NCBI RefSeq assembly: GCF_018263855.1
Contig: NZ_CP073318.1
Span: 558,001 to 622,000, forward strand
Direction: 5' to 3'
DNA from: Kutzneria sp. CA-103260
GTDB lineage: Bacteria; Actinomycetota; Actinomycetes; Mycobacteriales; Pseudonocardiaceae
Length of the DNA stretch: 64,000 bases
Shown here: piece after piece, positions 45,601 to 57,600 of the stretch
Layout: the number at the start of each line of letters is the position of its first letter
Position numbering within the stretch: position 1 is the stretch's first letter
Program-made: the position numbers and the translations under genes
The notes under the pieces: generated by a model
The model's input: only the letters and a program-made list of their open reading frames with translations
Told to the model about the DNA's origin: nothing
The model's database searches: none

Positions 45601-48600
45601 CGGCCGATTCACGTCGACGGTGTGCCCAATGTGGACAACTCGCACGGCACGCCGGTGCACGACCAGATGAAAAACGCCATCGGCACCGTGGACCGGAACG
45701 ACCGGGAGAACGTGCGCGACGGTCTGCGGGACAACCTGCACGACTTCCGCAAGCCGGTGGACTGGACCAAGGATGTCAACGTCAAGGACCGGTTCCAGCG
45801 GGCGCTGACGCTGGGCACCCGGGGACTGGCGGTGGATTCGGGGATCACCCACCACACCAACACGATCGATCGTGTGAACGCGTTGGAGCACCAGGGCACG
45901 TTGCCGCCGGCCCTGGCCAAGGATGTGCGCGACGCCATGGACAAGGTGTCGGCCTTGCGGCAGCGCATGCACAGCGCGTACGGCGGTGAGAAGGACACCT
46001 TCCGGGTGCCGCCGCCGAAGGGCCGGTTCTCGTTCGGCAAGAGCCCCAACGACGAGTCGAAGATCGAGAACAACACCTATGTGCTGAGCCACGGCGAAGC
46101 CGCCGACATACAGAAGGTCCACGACACCACGCAGCGGTACATGGACTTCCTGAACCAGCACGTCCGCACGGAGCTGCCGCCGGAGAGCCGATCCGCGCCC
46201 GCGATCGACCACACCCCGCATGACAGCAATACCACGCTGCACGGCAACACCAACGAAACGCCGCACACCAGCAGCACCCCGCATGACAGCAACACCAACG
46301 ACGCGCCGCGCACCGGCGACACGACGCACGGCGGCAACACCTCGCCGCACAGCAACACCAACGACGCGTCCCACACCAACGACTCGACCCAGCACAGCGA
46401 CCCCGCGCCGCACACCGGCGACACCCTCCACACCGGCGACGGTGAGTCCAGCACCCACACCCCGCCGGCCACCCACTCCGGCCCGCGCAAGCCCGACCAC
46501 CTGTCCGAGCAGGAGTGGAACAAGCAGTACAACGAGGGTCGTGATCGTGCTCCACATCGGACGGTCAATTTGGACGATCCCGATGTGAAGCGGAACGTGC
46601 CGCGCACCCACGGCGACGGCCGCCCGGCCGAGCTGAGTCGGGTCGACGGCAAGATCCACTACGACGTGCGGCGGATGGAGGTGGAGCCGGGCCGCTGGGT
46701 GCAGGAGCACACGGTCAAGTTCCACATCGACAAGGGTCCGGGCGTCAACGACACCCACATCGAGAACTTCAAGCAGCGCGTGCAGGATGGCGTCGACAAG
46801 GCGTTCAACAACCAGCACAAGCTGCCGAACTCGGGCGACGAGCTGCACGTGCGCGTGGAGTTCCACGACGACCCCAAGGGCGCGCACGAGACCATCCGGG
46901 TCGACCACGACGGACCGGTCAACCAGCACCGCTTCCCGCTCAACGCCACCGATCGCGAGTTCGCCCACGAGGTCGGCCACTACGTCGGCCTGCCGGACCG
47001 CTACAACGACAAGGCCCCGAGCCCCGACAACTCGAACCGGATCGCCGGCAAGGACGACAACGTCCGGGTTCTCAACAGTGACGACGGCCGTCGGGCCAAG
47101 AGCCTTGACGGTGGTCGGCACGATCTGCGCAACCGGATCGACGATGGCAAGAGCCCGATGGGTGACGGCCTGGCGAACCCGAATTCCCGTTACCAGCCCA
47201 AGGACATCAAGGGCATCGAGGACGTCGCGCACGATCACGCGGCGTTGCCGGACACCTCGCACGACATGTTCACCGGCAAGCAGCCGGTGCCGGATGGCTT
47301 GCACCACAAGGAGAACACGCCGCCGCGCACCGAGGAGCCCACGCCGCACGCCGCAGAGCCCACGCCGCACAGCCCGGCCCCGGGCTCGGGTGTCGGCCGC
47401 TCCTTCGCCAGCCACCTGAACGACCACCTGGGCACCGAGCACTCGAGCCGCGACGTCTGGAAGCGGACGGCCGACGAAGTCCGCAACGACCCGGAGCGCT
47501 ACCTGCCGGGCGCGAACCAGAAGTCCCGCGACGACGTCGCCAACCGCATCGAGTCCGGCAACCACTGGGACTCCCAGCACATCGACGTGGCCAACAAGGC
47601 GGCCAAGAACGCCTTCGGCGCGCACGACTTCGAGGGCCACCCGGTCGGCGGCGGCAAGCCGCACGAGAGCGGCCCGGCCACCCGCGAGGACCGGCACGGC
47701 CTGTTCGACTCGATCAAGAACGCCTTCAACCCGCCGGAGCACATCGACCTCGGCGGCGGCCACACCTTCAACTCGCACCGCGTCGGCGGCTTCCACAAGC
47801 TGGACGACCACAACGTCTTCATCAGCTCGCACCTGATCGACGGCAAGGACCCGCGCGACGCCGCGATCGTCTACGACCAGGTCAAGCAGTATCTGGGCAA
47901 CGACGGGCTGACGCTGCACCGTGGCATCTCGGCCTGGCACCCGACCTGGCACCAGGTCGAGGGCGGCGAGATCCCGCCGCTGGGCAGCGGCGAGCACCCG
48001 GACTTCAGCACCCGCGACACCAAGTACGTGCCGTTCACCGCCGACCACAACGTGGCGATGGGCGCGGCCATGGGCCACAAGGGCATGGGCGAGGGCGACG
48101 ACCGCCGTTTCGTGCCCGGCTACGACCCGAACAACCCGGCGCACCCGGTCGGCATGGTGGTGACCAAGAAGGTCTCCGCCAACAACGGCGACGAGATCGC
48201 GTTCATCAACTCCGGCGAGACCCAGCTCGGCGGCCCGATCCACGACTACGACGCCAAGCACTTCCACATGGGCACGCCGGCGCACGCGGTCTTCGGCGGC
48301 AAGGACGACGGCAGCACGCTGGGCTCGTTCATGCCGGGCAAGCCGTCCGACCAGGAGATCCAGACCTACAAGAACGAGCACGGCGGCCTGCGCAACGACC
48401 CGAACGCGCCGGGCTCACGGCCGGCCCCGTGGTGGGACAAGATCAAGAACGCGGTGGCCGGCCCGGAGACGGTCCAGCTCGACCTGGAGCACAACACCCT
48501 CGACGCGCACGACGTGGGCGGCTTCTACAAGCTCAACGACCACGACGTCTACATCAGCAAGGACCTGCTCGAGCAGAACGCCGACCACCGGGACCAGGAG

Positions 48601-51600
48601 ATCGTCTTCAAGCAGGTGGACGACTACCTGAAGGGTGGCCTCAAGCTGTACCGGGGCATCTCTTCCTGGCACCCGACCTGGAGCCAGGTGGAACGGGGCG
48701 AGATCCCGTCGCTGGGCAACGGCGAGCGGCCGGACTTCAGCACCCGGGACACCCGGTTCGTGCCGTTCAGCGCCGACCGGACCGTCGCCGCGGCCGCCGC
48801 TATGGGCCACAAGGGCATGGGCGAGGGCGACGACCGCCGTTTTGTGCCCGGCTACGACCCGAGGGACAACAACCACCCGGTCGGCATGGTGCTGACCAAG
48901 ACCGTGTCCGCGCACGACGGCGACTCGGTCGCGTTCATCAACCCGACCGAGACCCAGGTCGGCGGCCCTGTGCGGCACGACGGCGCCGAGGTGTTCCACA
49001 TGGACACCCCGATGTCGCAGGTCTTCGGCGACCCGAGGATGAACACCCGGCTCGGCGACGACATGCCGCCGAAGCCGTCGCAGCAGGAGATCGACGACTA
49101 CATCCACGAGCACGGCGGCCTGCGCAACGACCCGAACCCGGTGACGTCCCGGCCGGCGCCGGTGTTCGACCGCGAGGGCGACGGCAACCCGCCGGCCCAG
49201 CACACCCCGGCCCAGCACACCCCGGCCCCGGCCCAGCACACCCCGGCCCCGGCCCAGCACACGCCGGCCACCAGCCACGACGGCTCGGCCAGCCACGTCC
49301 CGCTGACTCACCAGCCGACCGAGCACGGCCCGTCCACCAGCCACGACCCGTCCACGAGCCACGACCAGAACACGCACGACAACACCGGCCAGCACCACGA
49401 CGGCCCGCCGCCGGCGGCCCCGCCCATCACCCGCCCGCTGGCCGAGCGGACGATGCCCGAGGGCATGTACACCGACGGCCAGCGGCGTCTGGTCGACCAG
49501 ATGACCAACAGCTTCGCCGACAAGGCCGGCAAGTGGGGCGACGCCGCCGGCATCGACCTGGCCAAGCACCTGGCCGACAAGGTGGGCGACGAGGGGTCGA
49601 AGGACCTGGCCGCCAAGATGGCGCACCCGGGCATCGACGAGGGCGTCCGCCAGCAGTACGCCAGCGAGCTGGGCAAGCGCCTGGTCTCGCACCACCTGGC
49701 GGACGTGCACCAGACGGCCGAGGACCTCGCCACCCGGATGAAGTTCACTTCCGACACGGCGAAGACCATGGCGCACGGCAACACCAAGCTCGATGGCCCT
49801 ACCGCGCGGGCGGTCTCCGACCACGTGGTGAACTCGGCCGACCGGGTCGTGGCTGAGGCCGTGAAGCAGGCAGTGAAGATGGTCGGCGCGCCGGACCACC
49901 CATGGTCGGTGGTCGCGGTCGGCAGCTACGGGCGTCGGGAACTGGGCCCGGCCAGCGACCTGGACTTCGCCATCGTCGGCGACGTGCCGCCGGGCTCGCG
50001 GGAGCACGCGCACCTGGAACTGCTCAAGGACACCACCTCAGATCTGCTGAACCTGGGCCGTGAGCACCTGATGTCCGACCCGAACGAGCGGTCCCCGCAC
50101 GGCAAGTCGTTGTTCGAGGCGGACCCGCTGTGGCTGGACACGCAGGCCGACGCGCGCCCCGAGCAGGTCGCGAACACCAGCCGCCGGATGCCCGGCGACA
50201 CGCCGAAGGCCGGTGTGGTCTATGACTCCCGGCCGGTGCACGTCGATGGTGTGCCCAATGTGGACAACTCGCACGGCACGCCGGTGCATGACCGGATGAA
50301 AAACGCCGTTGGCAACGTGGACCGGAATGACCGGGAGAACGTGCGCGAGGGCCTGCGGGACAACCTGCACGACTTCCGCAAGCCGGTGGACTGGACCAGG
50401 AGCGTCAACGTCAAGCAGCAGTTCCAGCGGGCGCTGACGCTGGGCACCCGGGCGCTGGCGGTGGATTCCGGCATCACCCACCACACCAACACGATCGACC
50501 GGGTGACCGCCCTTGAGCACCAGGGGACGCTGCCGCCGGCCCTGGCCAGGGACGTGCGCGACGCCATGGACAAGGTGTCGGCGCTGCGGCAGCGCATGCA
50601 CAGCGCGTACGGCGGTGAGAAGGACACCTTCACCATGCCGCCGCCGAAGCCGCGGTTCTCCTTCGGCAAGAGCCCCAACGACACGTCGAAGATCGAGAAC
50701 AACACGTATGTGCTGAGCCACGGTGAGGCCGCGGACATACAGAAGGTCCACGACACCACGCAGCGGTACATGGACTTCCTGAACACCCACGCGCGGACCC
50801 AGCTGCCGCCGGAGAGCCGCTCCGCGCCGGCGATCGACCACACCGGCGACACCCCGCACGACAGCAACACCGTGTCGCACAACAACACCAACGACACGAC
50901 CCACCACAGCGACACCACGCCGCACACCGGCGACGGCGAGCCCAGCACGCACACTCCGCCGGCCACGCACACGGGCCCGCGCAAGCCCGAGGGCATGACC
51001 CAGCGGGAGTGGAACAAGCAGTACAACGAGGGCCGTGATATCGCTCCACATCGGACGGTCAATTTGGACGATCCAGATGTGAAGCGGAACGTGCCGCGCA
51101 CCCACGACGATGGCCGCCCGGCGCAGCTGAGCCACGTCAACGGCAAGATCCACTACGACGTGCGGCGGATGGAGGTGGAGCCGGGCCGCTGGGTGCAGGA
51201 GCACACGGTCAAGCTGCACCTGGCCAAGGGACCGAACGTCGACCACACGCAGATCGAGGCCCTGAAGCAGCGCGTGCAGGACGGCGTGGACAAGGCGTTC
51301 AACAACCAGCACAAGCTGCCGAACTCGGGCGACGAGCTGCACGTCCGGGTGGAGTTCCACGACGACCCGCGGCAGGCCCACGAGTCGATCCACGTCAACC
51401 AGGACGGTGCGGTCAACCAGCACCGGTGGCCGCTCAACGCCACCGATCGCGAGTTCGCCCACGAGGTCGGCCACTTCCTCGGCCTGCCGGACCGCTACAA
51501 CGATCGGGCGGCCACCCCCGACAACCCGAACCGGATCGCCGGCAAGGACGACAACGTCCGGGTTCTCAACAGTGACGACGGCCGTCGGGCTAAGAGCCTC

Positions 51601-54600
51601 GATGGTGGTCGGCACGATCTGCGCAACCGGATCGATGACGGCAAGAGCCCGATGGGTGACGGCCTGGCCAACCCGAATTCCCGTTACCAGCCCAAGGACA
51701 TCAAGGGTATCGAGGACGTCGCGCACGATCACGCGGCGTTGCCGGACACCTCGCACGACATGTTCACCGGCGAGCGGGATGTGCCGGAAGGCCTGCACCA
51801 GAAGGACAACCCGCCGCCGAAGATCGCCGACGACACCGTCCACATCGGACCGAAGCCGGGGCAGGGTGTGGCGAAGTCGTTCGCCAGCATGCTCAACCAC
51901 CACCTCGGTGAGGCCCACGACAGCCGCAACGTCTGGCAGCGCACGGCCGACGAGATCCGCAACGACCCGGAGCGCTACCTGCCGGGCGCGAACGAGAAGG
52001 CCCGCAGCGACTTCGCGGACCGGATCGAGTCCGGCGACCGCTGGCTGCCGGAGCACGTGGCCGCGGCCAACAAGGCCGCGCCGCACGCCTTCCACACCGA
52101 CAACTTCGACGGCCACCCGCTTGAGCACCACGCGCACCGCGGCGACGACCAGCCGCACCCGCACCAGCCCGAGCAGATCGAGTCCCGGCCGGCGAAGCTG
52201 TCGGAGACGACCATGCCGGAGGACATGTACACCGGCGGCGAGCGCAAGCTGGTCGACCGGATCACCGACGACTTCGCCAACAACGTCGGCAAGTACCACG
52301 ACCCGGCCTCGGTCGACCTGGCCCGGCACCTGGCCGAGCGGATGGACGACCAGCACGCCAAGGACCTGGCCCAGAAGCTGGGCCGCGACGACCTGACCAC
52401 GGCGGAGCGCCACCAGACCGCCGGTGAGCTGGGCAACCGGCTGGTCGTCGCCCACCTGCACGACGTGCTGAACAGCGCCGAGGACCTGGCCAACCGGATG
52501 GAGGCGGCGTCGGCCAGCGCCCGCCGGGCGGTGGAGACGAACACCGGGCTGGACCACGACATCTCCCGGGCCACCTCGGACCTCGTGCTGGCCTCGGCCG
52601 ACAACATCGTCGGCGAGGCGGCCAAGACGGCCGCCAAGATGATCGGCGAGCCGGACCACCCGTGGTCGGTCGTGGCTGTCGGCAGCTACGGCCGCCGCGA
52701 GCTCGGCCCGGCCAGCGACCTGGACTTCGCCATCGTCGGCGACGTCCAGCCGGGTTCCCGCGAGCACCAGCACCTCCAGTTGATGCAGAGCCTCACCGAG
52801 GACATGCTCAACCTCGGCCGGGAGCGCTACATCAGCAAGCTGCCGCGCTCGACCGGCGACGAGAAGGTGCTGTTCGAGGCGGACACCCTGTGGCTGCCGA
52901 TCCACCAGGACGCGCGGCCGGACGCGGTGGCCACCCGGAGCATGAACCAGCCCAGCGGCGCCCCGAACTTCGGTGTCATCTACGACTCCCGGGTGGTGCC
53001 GGTCGACGGCATGAACCACGCCGACCGCACCGGCCACACGCCGGCGTTCGACGCCATGAAGACGGCCTACGCCAACGTGCCGGACAACGTGCGCCACGAG
53101 GTGCGGGACAGCCTGGCCGAGCGGGCCAACACCCGGCCGCGCGAGATGCCCGCCGGCCCGGCCAACATCAAGGACCAGTTCCTGCGCTCGCTGACCATGG
53201 GCACGCGCTGGCTGGCCGTGCACTCCGGCATCACCGAGCACTCCAACACGATCGACCGCGTCAACGAGTTGGAGCGGCGCGGCGTGGTCCCGAGCGACCT
53301 GGCCCACGACGTCCGGAACGCGATGAACGACGTCACCGCGATCCGGCAGCGCATGCACGGCAAGTTCGGCGTGGAGAACGACAACTACCGGCTGCCGCCG
53401 GCGCAGTCGAAGTGGAATCCCATCCGGACCAACCACGAGTCCCGGGTGGACGGCGACACCTACGTGCTGAGCTCGCACGAGGCCAACCAGCTGCGCCAGG
53501 CCCACGACACCGTGCAGCGCTACCAGCAGCACATGCGGGACCATCTCAACCAGCAGCAGGACGAGGGCCGGGCGGCGCCGGTGTTCGACCGGAACGCCGA
53601 CGAGCCCACGTACCGCGTGCCGGGCGCCTTCGACGACGAACCCGTTGGCGGGCACCACGTCGAGGAGGAAGCCCCGCCGGCTCCGCCGAAGCAACCACAT
53701 CAGTCCACTTTGGACGGTGGGTTGGTCGAGTCGATCCTGCGCAGCTCGGCGATGCAGCACGCGCCGGTCGAGCACGCGTCGCCGTTCGGCAGCCACGAGG
53801 CCGTGAACACCACCACTGACGCCGTGGTGCACCACATCGAGCAGAACCCGCAGCAGCACGAGTACGAGGGTCTCGACCACCAGAGCCTGTCGCGCTGGGC
53901 GGCGGACCACGTCGACCAGCGGACGCTGGAGAAGTTCGCCCCCGACCTGGAGCCGCGCCAGCAGGGGCTCACCGACGAGGCCAAGCTGGAGCAGTGGCGC
54001 TCGAACCTCGCCGACGACCTCGCGACACCGTCGGCGCGGCGGTGGCAGACCGTCCGCGGCATGATGGACGGCCCGGACCTGACCAGCGGCGACCACGACA
54101 TCGTCGACCACATCACGAGGTCCGTCGTCGACCACGGTGCCATGCCGACGTCGGCCGACCTGGTCGGCAAGGGCGTGCAGACGCCGTCGTGGCACAACTC
54201 GCGCGTCGGACAGCACCTGCCCGACGCCGTGGCCAACGCGATGGGTGCGCACGTCGTCGTCGACCACAACGGCGTGCAGACCCACCACGGCCCGGAAACC
54301 GGGCCACAGGTGGAGATCCAGTCCCACGACGGCCGCTACTCCGCGCTCGGCGAGCAGACTCCCAAGGAGATCCTCGACGGCATGCAGGCCTGGCTGAGCG
54401 GCCGGAACACCGACCAGGTCAGCCACCACGTCGAGGACGTCAGCTACGGCAACGACCGGTCGACGTACGACCACGCGCGGCAGACGCAGATCCTCAAGCG
54501 GGCGGCCAACCACCCGGACGGCCCGTCCGGCTACACGAAGGTGCTGCAGGACCGGGCCGCGAACCTCCAGCACCGGATCAGCGAGGCGAAGTCCAAGGGC

Positions 54601-57600
54601 ACCTGGAAGCCCAAGGCGCTGCGCAACGCCGCCGACGAGGCCGCCGAGACCCAGCGCAAGACGCAGATCGCGGGGCTGGAAGGCCGCCTCCGGACCACCA
54701 ACCAGGAGCTGGCCCACCTGGCCGCCAACCAGGGCCAGGCCAACATGATGCACGCCGTCGACCACTACGTGGCCGGGCCCAACGCCGACGGGCTCCGCAA
54801 GCTCGGCTACCCCGCGCTCCGCCAGCTCGACGAGCACCTTGGCCGGCAGGTCGAGCTCGCCGAGAGGGCCGGCTTCGACCCTTCGGACCTGCGCAAGCTG
54901 CACGAGCGGGTGCAGAACGAGCCGACGGTGCGCCGGGCGTGGGGCCAGGTCGCCCTCCAGGGCGTCGACGGGCTGAAGGCCGCGCTGGACAAGGCCAAGC
55001 AGTCGGTGGAGGACTACCGGCTGGGCTTCGAGGAGCGTGAGTCCCTCAGCCACCGCCTGACCCACATGTTCGAGCCGGCCGAGGACCTCGCCCCGCACCG
55101 CGCGGCCGAGGCCGAGGCCAAGGCGGTGGTGAAGGAGATCGAGCACGCGCTGTCGCTGGCCGAGCACGACGACTACCGCGACCGCTTCGCCGACGCCTCC
55201 CGCATGGGGGACCGGATCCAGCGGCTCGACCGCCTCAGCCAGCGGCTGAAGGAGGGCCAGCAGCGCCGCGCGGAGCGCGAGGAGAGGATGCACGAGGAGC
55301 GGCTGCGCCGCTTCGCGGAGGAGCGGGCGCGCCTGGAGGCCCAGGAGCCCGAGCTCCGCCCGCACGACGTCGACGAGCGCCCGGTGCTCACCGAGGACGA
55401 GGACCACGCGGCGTTCAAGGCCTCGCTGCACGGCATGAGCGCCGACCAACTGCGGGCGCAGGCCGAGCACTGGCGCGGCAACCAGGAGCGGACCGACGAG
55501 ATCGCTCGGATGAGCCGCTATCAGGAGGACGGCCTCGAACAGCACCTGAGCGACCTCACGCGGGACGTCGACGAGACGCGCAAGCAGGTCGACGACCTGC
55601 GGCAGACCACGGACGTGGTGCCGGACGCGTCGACGAGCGGCCGCGCGCAGGCGCAGCACCGGGAGGAGCAGGAGCGGCTCGCACAGCACGAGCGCGAGCT
55701 GACCGCCGAGCTGAAGCGGCTGGAGTCCGAGCGCACCGACGCCCTCACCGCGTACGCGCTGCGTCAGCCGGCCGACCCGAAGGCGCCCGGCTGGGGCAAG
55801 ATGTCGCGCGACGACCTCATCACCGTCGAGGACCACCTCAACAACCTGATGCACGACGCGCGGCTGGGCGGGCACCCGACCGAGCGCCTGTACGGGGTGT
55901 ACAACCAGGTGCGGGAGCTGGGGATCAGCGGTTCGGCCCCCGAGCACTCGCTGTTCGACGGTGCGGCCAACGATACGGGCCACCACGAGTCGGGGCCGTT
56001 CATGCGGCCGGAATCGTTGCCGCACAACGGAACTCCGGGCGTTGACCACCTGATGCCCGGCAGCATCGGCGCGGTCCACGAGGAGCGGTCGCTGCGGTCG
56101 TTCGAGGCGTCGCTGTACGGCCTCGACCACAGGTCGCTGAGCGATCTGCGGCAGACGTACGCCGACGACCCGGAGCGGTCGGCCGCGGTCCAGCGGATGA
56201 TCGACCTCGACCGGCAGTCCGCCCGGCCCGAGGTCCTCGACAACCAGGTGCGGGCCGTGGAGCGGGGGCTCGCCGACGCGAAGGCCCTCCGTGACGGTCA
56301 CGCGAACCCGGGGCCGACGGCCAACCGCTGGGTGCAGCAGCACGAGGAGCGCCTCGCCGAGGTCCGCAACGACCGTGCCACGGCGATCACCATGCAGGCG
56401 CTGCGGCACCCGGCCGACCCGACCGCGCCGGTGTGGCGGGACCTGAGCGACGACGATCTCAAGACCGTGCACGACCACGTCCAGCAGCAGATCGAGCACG
56501 CGCAGCAGGGCGGGCACCCGACCGAGCACCTGCAGAAGTTCGTGGACTTCACCGGGCAGATGCGCGGTGAGCGGGGCTACGACGACCTGCATCCGGCGCA
56601 CGACGCGGAGCCGACGCCGGCGCCCGAGCCGAAGCCGCAGCCGTTCATGCGGCCGGGACCGTCGACGCGGGCCGACGGCCAGGACATGAACATGGTGGTG
56701 CCCGGTGGTTTCGCCCCGGTGCACGAGGGCACGCCGATCCGGTCGTTCGAGGCGTCCCTGCACGGCCTCGACCGCGACTCGCTGAACGACATGCGGCAGA
56801 TGCACGCCAACGATCCCGAGCGGTTGGCCGCGGTCCAGCGGATGATCGACATCTCACGGGTCGCGGGCAGCCCCGACCTGTTCGAGCGGCGGGTGCGGGC
56901 CGCCGAGGAGAGCCTCGCCGACGCGAAGGCCCGCCGCGACCAGAACGCGGCGCCGAGCCGGCTGCCCGACGCGTTCAGGTCCAAGGCGAGCCGGGAACAG
57001 CAGGAGGCCCAGCGGCGGGCGGACGACCGCCAGGTGCAGAACCTGGAGAACCGCCTGGCCCAGCTGCGCAGCGACCGCGACGCGGCGATCACCATGCACG
57101 CGCTGCGTCAGGAGGACGACCCGACCGGCTACGGCTGGCGCGGCTACAGCGACGCCGATCTCGCGACCGTGCACCACAACGTGCGGGAGCAGATCGAGCC
57201 GGCCCGGCAGGGCGGGCACTCGACCGAGCACCTCCAGAAGTTCGTGGACTTCACCGAGCAACTGGGGCGTGACCGGGGCATCGACGACCTGAGCGCCCTG
57301 CACGACAACACCGGCCACCACGAGCCGGGTCAGCACGAACCGGGCCACGAGCCGGCCCCCGCGCGACACGTCGAGCAGAGGCCGCAGCCGTTCATGCGGT
57401 CCGAGCAGCCGACACGGTCCGCCGCGCCGGACATGGACATGGTGGTGCCCGGCGGGTTCGGCCCGGTGCACGAGGGCACGCCGATCCGGTCGTTCGAGGC
57501 GTCGCTGTACGGCCTCGACACCAAGACGCTGACCGACATGCGGCAGACGTACGAGCGTGATCCGGAGCGGTCGGCCGCGATCCAGAAGATGATCGAGGCC

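Noticed and set aside
50038..56805. Minus-strand open frame of over 2200 codons, and similar ones at 41605-48381 and 56854-63969
   Set aside because: They mirror the giant gene, read as Val/Leu/Arg/Gly/His-rich sequence without domains, and overlap the well-supported plus-strand modules completely.
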